Part shown: piece by piece, positions 37,713 through 46,458 of the stretch
Layout: each line of letters begins with the position of its first letter
Numbering within the stretch: the stretch's first letter is position 1
Assembly (NCBI GenBank): GCA_910575005.1
Contig: CAJTCL010000002.1
Location: 1 to 64,000, forward strand
From: Lachnospiraceae bacterium
Lineage (GTDB): Bacteria > Bacillota > Clostridia > Lachnospirales > Lachnospiraceae
Length of the DNA stretch: 64,000 nt
Reading direction: 5' to 3'
Notes under the pieces: model-generated
The model's database searches: none
Told to the model about the DNA's origin: nothing
What the model saw: only the letters and a program-made list of their open reading frames with translations
Translations under genes and position numbers: made by a program

Positions 37713-37742
37713 TTGACAAAAAATGTTATGTTTAACTATATA
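37713..37742 (+). promoter_or_regulatory. Promoter of the XRE-membrane protein gene
   Basis: TTGACA (37713-37718), an 18-base spacer and TATATA (37737-37742) lie 20 bases ahead of the ATG at 37763, leaving a very short leader with AAAGGAGAG. Confidence 0.7.
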
Positions 37743-37762
37743 CAAAAAAGGAGAGATGGCAT

Positions 37763-38722
37763 ATGGAAAAAAGTGTGGGAGAGAAATTAAAGGAATGCCG
37801 CAAGCAGCGGCAGTGGACACAAGAGGAATTGGCAAAACAGCTAAATGTTACCAGACAGGCTGTTTCCAATTGGGAGAGGGATAAGACCTTGCCGGATGTC
37901 TATCTATTAAAGGAGATTGCGGCTGTTTTTGACATGACATTAGATCAATATATGGAAAATACCAAACAGGCAGAGGTGAAAATGCCAAAAACACCTGGCC
38001 GTCTTTTTCTGGCGTCTGTGGCAGCGATCATACTCTATCTGGTGGTCGGCGGCCTCACAGATCACTTGATGGTGGAATTGGTTGCAGGGATGATCATTAT
38101 TGCTGTATTTTGTCAAGGGTTTATACATTTGTATATGTCAAGTTCGGTAAAGACTGGAAATTTTAGTATGCTGGCCGGATTTGACAGTAAAGTGGAATAT
38201 CGGGTGGAAGAAGTAAAAAAGGTGTTGATACAGATGGACACTCATATTTCCTGTTTCTCTTTTGGAAGCATATTGCTGCTTGCATTTTGTGCTTTTATGG
38301 ACAAAGACCAGGGAGAGATGGTCAGCAGTTTTGTGCTGGTTTCTTATTGCCTGGACATGACCTTGGCAATCTGTTTTTATAATTTCCGCAGTATTGATAA
38401 GACAATGGTAAAAGAACAAGACCAAAAAATGGCCAAAGCTGGGTATATTTCCTTAACCTGGTTTTTGGGATGGATTTTTGTTTTTATTGGGGCTACTTTT
38501 GCAAAAGTTGAATGGAAGTCTATACAAAATAATTCTTCGGAATCCATCGGATATCTGGGATGGATGTTTTTGTTTTTGATGGTGACAATGGCAGAACTGT
38601 TTTTTGAACAGTATCGTGTCAAAAAGCAGATCAAGGCGGACAAAACGTATCGTCCAGGAAAAGCTTTTTGGCTCAGTACTGTAGTGACAGCCGTTCTTGT
38701 GATCTGTATGTTGTTTTTCTGA
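37763..38722 (+). CDS. XRE-type regulator fused to a multi-pass membrane domain
   Basis: This 319-residue protein begins with an HTH domain (7-62, TQEELAKQLNVTRQAVSNWE). It then has about six or seven membrane segments from residue 79 to the end, including a stretch like DUF3784 proteins (FIHLYMSSSVKTGNFSMLAG). Such XRE-membrane fusions are common in Firmicutes and may sense membrane state, but none with this exact layout has a function I can name. It stands alone and is divergent from the tautomerase. Confidence 0.85.
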   Translation: MEKSVGEKLKECRKQRQWTQEELAKQLNVTRQAVSNWERDKTLPDVYLLKEIAAVFDMTLDQYMENTKQAEVKMPKTPGRLFLASVAAIILYLVVGGLTDHLMVELVAGMIIIAVFCQGFIHLYMSSSVKTGNFSMLAGFDSKVEYRVEEVKKVLIQMDTHISCFSFGSILLLAFCAFMDKDQGEMVSSFVLVSYCLDMTLAICFYNFRSIDKTMVKEQDQKMAKAGYISLTWFLGWIFVFIGATFAKVEWKSIQNNSSESIGYLGWMFLFLMVTMAELFFEQYRVKKQIKADKTYRPGKAFWLSTVVTAVLVICMLFF

Positions 38723-38755
38723 TCACGTACATATTTTTCTGTCTGTGGGAAAATA

Positions 38756-38914
38756 CTATAGGTAATTGCGAAACTCTATCATTTTATAAATTTCAGATAC
38801 AATTCAAATAATTAGGGAAAAATACTTTATCGTACAAAAGCCCAAATTTGCCCAGAATTGTGTATTTTGTATGTGAAATTTTGATAACTTAGTAGTTTTA
38901 CAATTACCTACTAG
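38756..38914. repeat. MITE-like imperfect palindrome
   Basis: CTATAGGTAATTGCGAAACT (38756-38775) is the inverted partner of AGTTTTACAATTACCTACTAG (38894-38914). Pairing continues inward: AAATTTCA and AATTC match their complements near 38859-38882. The whole 159-base spacer can fold on itself. It has no reading frame. It may be a miniature inverted-repeat element upstream of the coat-type genes. Confidence 0.6.
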
Positions 38915-38940
38915 AAAAACCACAACGAAAGGAGAATCCC

Positions 38941-39126
38941 ATGAACCAGATATCAGAAAAGGAATTGTCTGCTTTAAATGACCTGCTTACCGGTGAGGAG
39001 CTTTTGATTAAGAAATTCCAGGTGCTGGCAGATAACTGCAACGACACAGAGATCAAGGCAAAATTTACTGAAATTTCCAACGAGCACAAGGAGCATTTTC
39101 GTTCCCTGTATTCTCAGTTGAGCTAA
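38941..39126 (+). CDS. Small ferritin-like/CotF-type protein
   Basis: This 61-residue protein is predicted to form two helices and resembles the short spore-coat-associated proteins of Clostridia: NQISEKELSALNDLLTGEEL, then KFTEISNEHKEHFRSLYSQL. Glu and His residues spaced as in ferritin-like helices are present, but it is too short for a full four-helix bundle and may pair with the next gene product. AAAGGAGA precedes the ATG. Coat function is inferred from similarity of pattern only. Confidence 0.75.
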   Translation: MNQISEKELSALNDLLTGEELLIKKFQVLADNCNDTEIKAKFTEISNEHKEHFRSLYSQLS

Positions 39127-39193
39127 TAATTTAGAAATGAGCCTGTAATCTTTCAAACAGAACACAAGGTTAGGAGGCCAAAAGGAGGAAACC

Positions 39194-39466
39194 ATGCAGC
39201 AATCATTTTATTCAGAAAAAGAAGTGCTTGCGGATGCACTGACCGCGGAAAAAACAGCAACTACCCTTTACAACACATTTTCTAATGAATGCGTTCATGA
39301 CAATGTAAGAAATGCTATTATGGATTGTCTGGAAAAAGAGCATAAAATCCAGAATGAGGTATTTGAGATGATGCATCAGAGAGGGTATTACCCTACACCG
39401 TCTGCGGAGACTCAGAAAGTGGATGAGGCAAAACAGAAATTTGCTCAGTGTATGCAGAATTTCTAA
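39194..39466 (+). CDS. CotF-like spore coat protein
   Basis: This 90-residue helical protein resembles the CotF/ferritin-like coat family, with EVLADALTAEKTATTLYNTF, CLEKEHKIQNEVFEMMHQRG and the C-terminal YYPTPSAETQKVDEAKQKF. It follows the 61-residue gene by 67 bases behind AAAGGAGGA, and the two are probably one operon. CotF-type proteins are made in the mother cell and placed on the spore; sigma-E or sigma-K control is likely, but no clear promoter was found. Confidence 0.85.
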   Translation: MQQSFYSEKEVLADALTAEKTATTLYNTFSNECVHDNVRNAIMDCLEKEHKIQNEVFEMMHQRGYYPTPSAETQKVDEAKQKFAQCMQNF

Positions 39467-39477
39467 GACTAATACAA

Positions 39478-39561
39478 TTGTAACGATTCAGAACCTATGA
39501 CACAGACATGTCAGCAAAGCTGTCATACATCTTTAAGGAGGTTCTGAATAATTATTTACAA
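39478..39561. repeat. Dispersed palindromic repeat, family 1, copy C
   Basis: The left end TTGTAACGATTCAGAACC (39478-39495) is identical to copy B. The core CACAGACATGTCAGCAAAGC and then TGTCATACAT follow. The right end GGTTCTGAATAATTATTTACAA (39540-39561) is slightly altered. It lies just after the CotF-like gene. Confidence 0.82.
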
Positions 39562-39567
39562 TTTGTA

Positions 39568-39603
39568 GAAAAACACCTGCTGCTTTTACGGCAGGTGTTT
39601 TTC
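39568..39603 (+). terminator. Terminator after the coat-type operon
   Basis: GAAAAACACCTGC (39568-39580) pairs perfectly with GCAGGTGTTTTTC (39591-39603), a 13-bp stem with an internal T-run. Confidence 0.88.
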
Positions 39604-39613
39604 GTTCCAAATC

Positions 39614-39642
39614 TTGACAGGCGATTTGGGTTATATTATAGT
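39614..39642 (+). promoter_or_regulatory. trpS promoter
   Basis: TTGACA (39614-39619), a 17-base spacer and TATAGT (39637-39642) lie 42 bases ahead of trpS. The short leader leaves no room for a T-box. Confidence 0.75.
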
Positions 39643-39684
39643 GAGTAAGAAAGAAAATTGAGAAAAATAGGTGAGGATAGATAT

Positions 39685-40770
39685 ATGAGTAAAATTATTT
39701 TAACAGGTGACAGACCGACTGGAAAGCTTCATGTGGGTCATTATGTGGGTTCTCTGAGACGGAGAGTGGAATTACAAAATTCTGGAGAATATGACAAAAT
39801 TTTTATTATGATTGCCGATGCACAGGCATTGACAGATAATGCGGAAAATCCAGAAAAAGTACGTCAAAATGTGGTGGAGGTTGCCTTAGATTATATGGCA
39901 TGCGGATTGGATCCAGCAAAATCCACATTGTTTATTCAGTCTCAGATTCCACAGTTATGCGAGTTGTCATTTTATTATATGAATTTGGTCACAGTGTCTC
40001 GTCTGCAGCGCAATCCTACCGTAAAGGCGGAGATTCAGATGCGTAATTTTGAGGCCAGTATTCCAGTGGGATTTTTTACATATCCCATCAGCCAAGCAGC
40101 AGATATCACAGCATTTCAGGCTACCACAGTTCCAGTGGGAGAAGATCAGATGCCAATGTTAGAGCAGACCAGGGAGATTGTGCACAAATTTAATTCTGTC
40201 TATGGTGAGACATTGACAGAGCCGCAGATTTTACTGCCGGATAATGAGGCTTGTCTGCGTCTGCCAGGGACGGATGGAAAAGCAAAGATGAGTAAGTCTC
40301 TGGGCAACTGTATTTATCTGTCTGAGGAAGCAGATGAGATTAAGAAGAAGGTTATGAGTATGTTTACAGATCCGAATCATCTGCGGGTGGACGATCCCGG
40401 TTCTCTGGAGGGAAATACTGTATTTACCTATCTTGATGCATTTTGCAGAGAAGAACATTTTGAGCGCTATCTGCCAGATTATGCCAATTTGGATGAACTC
40501 AAAGCACATTATCAGCGCGGCGGCCTTGGGGATGTGAAGGTAAAAAAATTCCTCAATAACGTACTGCAAGAAGAACTAGAGCCAATTCGCAATCGCAGAA
40601 AAGAACTGCAGAAGGATATCCCCTATATTTATGAGGTGCTCAAGAAAGGAAGCGAGGAGGCAGAACGCGTGGCAGCACAAACATTATATAAAGTGCGGGA
40701 TGCTATGAAAATCAATTATTTTGCAGATGCAGAATTAATTCAAGGACAGTCGGAGCGATTGAAAGGATAA
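39685..40770 (+). CDS. trpS: Tryptophanyl-tRNA synthetase
   Basis: This class I synthetase of 361 residues has [17 protein letters not shown] (HVGH at 16-19) and the KMSKS motif in [23 protein letters not shown]-type residues lie in the tRNA/Trp pocket (here [13 protein letters not shown]). It starts at ATG 39685 with GGTGAGGA ahead. It is slightly longer than the usual TrpRS of about 330 residues. No T-box precedes it, unlike thrS. Confidence 0.96.
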   Translation: MSKIILTGDRPTGKLHVGHYVGSLRRRVELQNSGEYDKIFIMIADAQALTDNAENPEKVRQNVVEVALDYMACGLDPAKSTLFIQSQIPQLCELSFYYMNLVTVSRLQRNPTVKAEIQMRNFEASIPVGFFTYPISQAADITAFQATTVPVGEDQMPMLEQTREIVHKFNSVYGETLTEPQILLPDNEACLRLPGTDGKAKMSKSLGNCIYLSEEADEIKKKVMSMFTDPNHLRVDDPGSLEGNTVFTYLDAFCREEHFERYLPDYANLDELKAHYQRGGLGDVKVKKFLNNVLQEELEPIRNRRKELQKDIPYIYEVLKKGSEEAERVAAQTLYKVRDAMKINYFADAELIQGQSERLKG

Positions 40771-40791
40771 AGTAGAGTAATTTACAAAAAG

Positions 40792-40893
40792 GGGCTGTCG
40801 CATTAAGAAGTAACCATACAAGATACAATGTTTTTTGAATAGAAATTATACCATATCTTGTAGTTGTATTCTCGGTGAGGCAGCCCATTTTTC
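40792..40893 (+). terminator. Long hairpin after trpS
   Basis: GGGCTG (40792-40797) pairs with CAGCCC (40881-40886). An inner stem ATACAAGATA with TATCTTGTA lies near 40816-40862, and T's follow (40888-40892). The long, interrupted stem suggests an insertion-derived or repeat-like terminator between the converging trpS and LUD genes. A further perfect palindrome GTGGAC-TG-GTCCAC lies at 40932-40945. Confidence 0.6.
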
Positions 40894-40984
40894 ATCCTAT
40901 AAGAAATTTCTTCACATTTGCGGGGCGTTGATGTGGACTGGTCCACGTTGTTCCTACCATGTGTTTTATTCGTCTATGATGTAC

Positions 40985-41623
40985 TTAATATCCCAATTCT
41001 TCACCAACTAAAAGCACTTTGATACGATTTGGCACAGCACTGCGGCGGGTGATAACAGTCTGGGCACAGATGCAGTCTGGACTCAGGCAGTCAGAACAGA
41101 CGCCAGAGACAGTACAAGGAGTATTTCTGTTTAAGCGTGTGGCATTGATGGGGGAGGCGGTATGCTTTACGCGGGAAATGGCAGTTTCTAAGGTTGGTGT
41201 AACCTTATTCATACCAGCCAGGATGATGACATGTGCAGGGCCATAGATCAGCGCTGCAAGGCGGTTTCCTGTGCCGTCAATGTTGACTAGTTCGCCGGTG
41301 ACAGAGATCGCATTGCTGCTCATAAAGAAATAGTCAGCGTTTAAGGCTTTATGATAAATTTCTGTCACTTCTTCCTTTGAATCTGCGGTACTGCGGTCGA
41401 AAAGCGTCAAATCCTTTCGAGCTTTCAGCGCTTCCATCATTCCAGATTCCACTAAAGTCATAGACCCTCCAAAAGATACGGTACTGTCAGGCTGTATTAG
41501 ATTTAGTGCGAGTGTGACAGCTTCTTTGGCGGTAGGGCAGTAGTGAGCCTCCATTTGGCGTTTTTCTAGATTTTTTATTGTAGTTTTCGCAAGTTGTTCA
41601 TAATAATTTTCTGTTGGAGTCAT
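40985..41623 (-). CDS. LUD-domain protein (lactate-utilisation-like)
   Basis: This 212-residue protein is a LUD domain (DUF162-like), with VSFGGSMTLVESGMMEAL, LTLFDRS, YFFMSSNAISVTGELVNIDGT and YGPAHVIILAGMNKV. It ends with a small Cys cluster (CTVSGVCSDCLSPDCIC) that may bind a metal. LUD proteins belong to LutC/LutB-type oxidation systems, but stand-alone versions with this Cys tail are common in Clostridia and uncharacterised. The start at 41623 has AAGGAAGGGGA ahead; a 31-residue longer reading has no similarity. Confidence 0.85.
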   Translation of the reverse strand: MTPTENYYEQLAKTTIKNLEKRQMEAHYCPTAKEAVTLALNLIQPDSTVSFGGSMTLVESGMMEALKARKDLTLFDRSTADSKEEVTEIYHKALNADYFFMSSNAISVTGELVNIDGTGNRLAALIYGPAHVIILAGMNKVTPTLETAISRVKHTASPINATRLNRNTPCTVSGVCSDCLSPDCICAQTVITRRSAVPNRIKVLLVGEELGY

Positions 41624-41796
41624 AATGGATTCCCCTTCCTTTTTATTTGAATTCAGATTAGCACAAATCAAAAAAAGATTCCAGAGTTTTTCCCAGAAAA
41701 ATAGGATTGTTTTCATATATTGACAAGTGAATTATGATCATTAAAATTCCATAAATCTTAGAGATTGGGTTAAGGTAGCCAAAAGAGGAAATTTGT

Positions 41797-41805
41797 GGTA
41801 TACTC
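41797..41805 (+). promoter_or_regulatory. Extended -10 promoter for the PocR-kinase operon
   Basis: TGGTATACT (41797-41805) is a TG-N-TATACT element about 65 bases ahead of the chosen start. The -35 region (TAGCCA at 17 bases) is poor. Confidence 0.5.
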
Positions 41806-41870
41806 CCTATATAGGAAAAAGGAATTAGAAGAATAAAACCATATCAGAAATTTTAGAGAGGATGTGGGAT

Positions 41871-43049
41871 ATGGAGAAGATACATTTAACAGAATTGATT
41901 GGCACAAATATCCTGCGGCAGATTCAAAAAGAATTTTCAAGATATACAGGGATGGCTGTATTGTTTATGGATATGGACGGGGTTCCGGTAATGGAAGCCA
42001 GTGGTGTGACAAAAATTTGTGCAGATTTTACTGCGAACTCCGAGATAGGCCGCAGAAAATGTGAAAAATTTTACCATAATGCGGCGTTAAAGGCAATACA
42101 GGATGGAGAACCTTATATGTGCTGCTGCCATAAAGAATTGATAAATTGTGCAATGCCAATCATAATTAAGGGTTCTTCTGTGGGCAGTTTTGTTGTGGGG
42201 CAAGTTCGTGGCAAAGATATGGAAGAGCTGGAACATGCTGCCAATTTTCTGTCAAAGGTCATGGAAGTGTTAGCAGAATCTGCACATCGCAATTATGCTA
42301 CATTGCAGGAGAGCAGGAGGGTAGAGCGTGCTGCCCGTTCTCAATCTGAGTTTGTGATGAATCTCAGTATGAATATGAAGAAAAATATGAAGGAATGGAT
42401 GAACCATATTGAACAGATGACAGGGCAGGTGGACAGCCGGTCAGGGCAGGATATGAGAAATCTGCTTTTGCAGGGCACAGAGGTCTATTCAATGGTGGAG
42501 GATGCCATAGAATACATAAAAATGTCAGAAGGCAAAGTTGTACTCAGCGAGAGCAATTACTGTACCAGAGAGCTGTTAGAGCAGATTGTAGCTAGGGTCA
42601 AGAGTTATTTAAATGCCCCAGGAATAGAGATTGAGATCCAAAAGGATCAGAGTTTGCCAGAATATATGCTCGGTGATCCAGGGCGTATTGGACAGATTAT
42701 GCATAAATTATTGGTCAATTGTGTAAATGAAACAAAAGAGGGAAAAATAATAATCAGGGCTGCTTGTCAGAAGGTTTCTTATGCTTCCATGTTGGTGATT
42801 TCCATAGAGGCTCTTGGAATGCAAATGTCAAAAGAGCAACTTAAGGATATAGAGGAATATATGAGAAATGAGAAAATGAGTACTTTAGAGAAGGAACAAA
42901 GTATGGAACTGGGACTTTCTATTGTCCGGCTGCTGCTGCGTCAAATGTCTGGAAAATTGAAAGTGACATCGAATGAAAAGCAAGGAACAGAATTTATTGT
43001 GACTCTGCCTCAGCTTGAGGTTAAGGAGGGAGCTTTATATGGCGTTTGA
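41871..43049 (+). CDS. PocR-domain protein with a degenerate histidine kinase module
   Basis: This 392-residue protein has an N-terminal PocR-like ligand domain (about 5-145) with the Cys set KICADF, CEKFYHN, CCCHKELINCAMPI and VGQVRG. A helical pair follows, then a kinase ATP-binding fold (about 225-385). In the dimerisation helix, SEFVMNLSMNMKKNM matches the usual SEFLANMSHEIRTPM, but the phospho-acceptor His is Met167. The N box is kept as KLLVNCVNET, and the G1 motif DxGxG is missing. It is therefore probably not a working kinase and may bind a ligand (PocR domains bind small diols or heme-like groups in known cases) and pass a signal to the overlapping EAL protein. Confidence 0.8.
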   Translation: MEKIHLTELIGTNILRQIQKEFSRYTGMAVLFMDMDGVPVMEASGVTKICADFTANSEIGRRKCEKFYHNAALKAIQDGEPYMCCCHKELINCAMPIIIKGSSVGSFVVGQVRGKDMEELEHAANFLSKVMEVLAESAHRNYATLQESRRVERAARSQSEFVMNLSMNMKKNMKEWMNHIEQMTGQVDSRSGQDMRNLLLQGTEVYSMVEDAIEYIKMSEGKVVLSESNYCTRELLEQIVARVKSYLNAPGIEIEIQKDQSLPEYMLGDPGRIGQIMHKLLVNCVNETKEGKIIIRAACQKVSYASMLVISIEALGMQMSKEQLKDIEEYMRNEKMSTLEKEQSMELGLSIVRLLLRQMSGKLKVTSNEKQGTEFIVTLPQLEVKEGALYGV

Positions 43050-44703
43050 GGTCAAGGAATATACACAGGCGATGGAACATTTTATCGTTCAGATGGAAAA
43101 TATTTCGGATTTAATCCATCCAGACACCCAGGAAGCGATGGGGGCGCTGTGTCAGGTGCTGAGGATTGCCCAGGTAGAAGCAGATTTTTATGAAATTATG
43201 GAATATGACGAGAAGAAATGGGGCGGGCGCGCTGTTTTTTATCGTGGAGAACGAATGGACAGAGAGAGGGGGATTTCATTTGAGGAACAGACAGAAGAAG
43301 GAAATCTGATGGAGTATTTTATCTATCCCATTCAGGGCGAGAAAGATTGGGAGACTCTTGAGTTAGAAAAAATTCATATATTTGTGAAGCTGCTGTTTTC
43401 ATTTCATGGACGTATTCTTATCATGCAGATGGTAGAAAATCTTACCTTTCGTGATCAGGAATTTGGTATATACAATCTTGCCTGGTTTATGAAGAATACA
43501 AATTTAATGATTTCTCGGGGAGAGATTATAAAATATGCGGCGTGTTACTTTAATCTTCGGCATTTTTCTGTGGTCAACCAGCAGATTGGGCGTGGACGGG
43601 CAACCACAGTGATGGGAAAATTTATCCGTCAGCTTCAAGATCGACTCAGCGATAAAGAAATGGTTTGTCGGGTAAACGGGGATAATTTTGTGGTCTTGTT
43701 TTACAAGAACAATTTAAAATTAGTGATGGATTATCTCAAGGGTGCGGGCATTGTCTATGATGAAAAAGAGAAGAAACGCGTATGGGTGACGACTTATGCG
43801 GGATATTATATGATTCCTCAAAGCTGTAAGAGTGCAGCCAGTATTATGGAAAAACTGGGCACAGCAATTAATATGGCCAAAAATGTCCGCAAGACAGAAT
43901 ATGTCTTTTTTGATGAGGAGTTAATGCAGGGAATCCGAATGGGAAAAATGATCGAGGCCACATTGCCAGAGGCGATTGAGCGGGAAGAATTTCGCGTATA
44001 CTATCAACCTAAAATTCTTCTCAAGGATTATCGTTTGATCGGTGCGGAAGCATTATGCCGCTGGTTTCAGAATGGAAAGATTGTGGCTCCGGGAGAATTT
44101 GTTCCTGTATTGGAACAGAGCAAGTTGATCTGTCTGTTGGATTTCTATATGCTGGAACATGTCTGTCGGGATATCCGCAGATGGCTGGACGAGGGTAAAA
44201 AAGTGGTCACTGTCTCAGTGAACCTTTCCCGTATACATATGGGGGATATGGATTTGTTAGAAAATATCCTTATGATCATAGATAAATACCAGGTTCCCCA
44301 TGAATATATTGAAATTGAATTGACTGAGACAGGGACAGATGTTGATTTTAAGAATCTAAAAACATTGGTATCTGGGCTTCGGGGGGCAGGAATCAGTACC
44401 TCCGTGGATGATTTTGGAACAGGATATTCTTCCATCAATCTAATCAGGGAACTGCCGTGGAGCGTGCTTAAGATTGATAAAAGTTTTCTTCCTGGTAAAG
44501 AAGAGGATGATCAGAAGCTCATTATGATTAAACATTTGATTGCCTTAGCACAGGATATGGATATCGAGTGCATTGTAGAGGGTGTGGAGACGGTGGAACA
44601 GGTGAAGCTTCTCAAAGAGAGCAACTGTTATCTGGCGCAGGGATATTATTTTGACAAACCACTCCCAGTGCAGGAATTTGAAGAAAAACTGCTGGAAATT
44701 TGA
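43039..44703 (+). CDS. EAL phosphodiesterase with degenerate GGDEF domain
   Basis: This 554-residue protein has an N-terminal regulatory region (1-120), a GGDEF fold (about 130-290) in which the active-site motif reads VNGDN (212-216) instead of GGDEF, and an EAL domain (about 300-550). The EAL catalytic residues are kept: E337-A-L339, NLS, ELTETGTD, DDFGTGYSS (Asp457, Asp458), IVEGVET and QGYYFDKPL. It should hydrolyse cyclic di-GMP, with the GGDEF as a possible allosteric GTP site. Its start overlaps the PocR gene by 11 bases behind AAGGAGG, so the two are co-translated. Confidence 0.92.
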   Translation: MAFEVKEYTQAMEHFIVQMENISDLIHPDTQEAMGALCQVLRIAQVEADFYEIMEYDEKKWGGRAVFYRGERMDRERGISFEEQTEEGNLMEYFIYPIQGEKDWETLELEKIHIFVKLLFSFHGRILIMQMVENLTFRDQEFGIYNLAWFMKNTNLMISRGEIIKYAACYFNLRHFSVVNQQIGRGRATTVMGKFIRQLQDRLSDKEMVCRVNGDNFVVLFYKNNLKLVMDYLKGAGIVYDEKEKKRVWVTTYAGYYMIPQSCKSAASIMEKLGTAINMAKNVRKTEYVFFDEELMQGIRMGKMIEATLPEAIEREEFRVYYQPKILLKDYRLIGAEALCRWFQNGKIVAPGEFVPVLEQSKLICLLDFYMLEHVCRDIRRWLDEGKKVVTVSVNLSRIHMGDMDLLENILMIIDKYQVPHEYIEIELTETGTDVDFKNLKTLVSGLRGAGISTSVDDFGTGYSSINLIRELPWSVLKIDKSFLPGKEEDDQKLIMIKHLIALAQDMDIECIVEGVETVEQVKLLKESNCYLAQGYYFDKPLPVQEFEEKLLEI

Positions 44704-44717
44704 AAGGGGCAGAATTT

Positions 44718-46457
44718 ATGGGACAGAAATTGAGAAAACTGGCATCATACTATAGACCATATATGCCATTATTTCTTGCAGATATGTTTTTTGCAATTGT
44801 GGGGGCGGCAGTGACGCTTGCCATACCGCTAATTGTACGTTATATTACCAATCAGGTCATTATTTTGGAGCCACAGGCGGCGCTCGACAAGATTACAATG
44901 CTTGGCCTGCTAATGCTGGTTTTGGTAGTGATAGAATGTTTTTGCAATTATTTTATTGCCAATTATGGGCATGTGATGGGAGCCAAAATTGAGTATGATA
45001 TGCGGGCTGAGATTTTTGAGCATTATCAAAAATTGTCCTTTTCTTTTTTCAATAACCAAAAGGTAGGACAGCTGATGTCACGCATTACCAGCGATCTGTT
45101 TGATATCAGTGAATTGTTGCATCACGGACCAGAGGATCTGGTAATTTCTCTGATTAAGATCATCGGATCTTTTGTAATTTTAATTAACATTGATGTAAAA
45201 CTGACCATGATTGCCTTTGCTTTTGTGCCAGTGATGCTATTATATGCCGCTTATTTTAACACCAGGATGAAACGTGCTTTTAAGCGGAATCGAGTAAAAA
45301 TTGCTGAAATCAACAGTCAGATTGAGGATAATCTCTCAGGAATCCGAGTGGTAAAATCTTTTGCCAATGAGGATGTGGAGATGAGAAAGTTTGAGGAGGG
45401 TAATCAAGGATTTCTGGCGGCAAAGAAAAATAGTTACATTTATATGGCAGGATATCATTCTGGTTTGGGGGCTTTGACGACAATGATTACCATTGCCGCT
45501 CTGGTAGCAGGCGCAGTGTTGATCACCCAAGGGCAGGTGAGTGTGGCAGACCTGGTGACATTCCTTCTGTATATCAATACTTTTACAGAGCCGGTGAAAA
45601 AGCTGATTAACTTTACCGAACAGTTTCAGAATGGTTATACAGGGTATGAGCGGTTTATGGAAATGATGGCGATACAGCCAGATATTGAAGATTATCAAGG
45701 AGCGACAGAGCTTAAGTCTGTGAAAGGGGACATTTCCTTTGAGGATGTGTCCTTTCACTATGAGGATAATACAGAGACTGTGCTGCACCATATAAATCTT
45801 GAGGTAAGCGCAGGCTCCTATATGGCGCTGGTTGGCTCTTCCGGCGCCGGAAAGAGTACTTTGTGCAGTTTAATCCCGCGCTTTTATGATGTGACAGAGG
45901 GAGCGGTGAAGATTGACGGCAGAGATGTGCGTGAGATAACCTTAAAGAGTCTGCGCAGTCAGATCGGAATTGTGCAGCAGGATGTATATTTGTTTGTGGG
46001 AACGGTATTAGATAATATTCGTTATGGCAAACCAGGCGCTTCCAGAGCGGAAGTGATTGAGGCGGCTAAAAATGCCAATGCCCATGAGTTTATTATGGCG
46101 CTGCCCAATGGATATGATACTGATATTGGCCAAAGAGGAGTGAAACTCTCTGGCGGCCAGAAGCAGAGATTGTCCATTGCACGGGTATTTTTAAAAAATC
46201 CGCCCATACTTATATTTGATGAGGCAACCTCGGCGCTGGACAATGAGAGTGAGAAAGTGGTTCAGCAATCTTTGGAAAGTCTGGCAAAGAATCGCACCAC
46301 ATTTGTAATTGCTCACAGATTGTCTACAATCCGCAATGCCGAGAAGATTTTGGTGCTTACAGACATAGGAATTGAAGAGCAAGGAACGCATCAGGAACTG
46401 CTTGAAAAAAATGGTATATATGCAAAATTATATCAGATGGGAGACATGAAGAGATAA
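44718..46457 (+). CDS. ABC transporter half-transporter (permease plus ATPase)
   Basis: This 579-residue exporter has six membrane helices (about 15-305, including FFNNQKVGQLMSRITSDL) and an ATPase with Walker A GSSGAGKST, signature LSGGQKQRLSIARVF, Walker B ILIFDEATSALD and the switch His in IAHRLST. It works as a homodimer or with an unknown partner. It starts 14 bases after the EAL gene (AAAGGGG ahead of ATG 44718), so the regulatory pair and the exporter form one operon with the DUF2156 gene. The substrate is unknown; lipid or drug export is typical of the MsbA-like group. Confidence 0.92.
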   Translation: MGQKLRKLASYYRPYMPLFLADMFFAIVGAAVTLAIPLIVRYITNQVIILEPQAALDKITMLGLLMLVLVVIECFCNYFIANYGHVMGAKIEYDMRAEIFEHYQKLSFSFFNNQKVGQLMSRITSDLFDISELLHHGPEDLVISLIKIIGSFVILINIDVKLTMIAFAFVPVMLLYAAYFNTRMKRAFKRNRVKIAEINSQIEDNLSGIRVVKSFANEDVEMRKFEEGNQGFLAAKKNSYIYMAGYHSGLGALTTMITIAALVAGAVLITQGQVSVADLVTFLLYINTFTEPVKKLINFTEQFQNGYTGYERFMEMMAIQPDIEDYQGATELKSVKGDISFEDVSFHYEDNTETVLHHINLEVSAGSYMALVGSSGAGKSTLCSLIPRFYDVTEGAVKIDGRDVREITLKSLRSQIGIVQQDVYLFVGTVLDNIRYGKPGASRAEVIEAAKNANAHEFIMALPNGYDTDIGQRGVKLSGGQKQRLSIARVFLKNPPILIFDEATSALDNESEKVVQQSLESLAKNRTTFVIAHRLSTIRNAEKILVLTDIGIEEQGTHQELLEKNGIYAKLYQMGDMKR

Positions 46458-46458
46458 T

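Noticed and set aside
37571-37835. Longer start for the tautomerase
   Set aside because: Upstream residues run over the divergent promoter, and AGGAGG is placed for the ATG at 37592.
39643-39684. T-box before trpS
   Set aside because: The leader is about 40 bases and lacks the T-box sequence.
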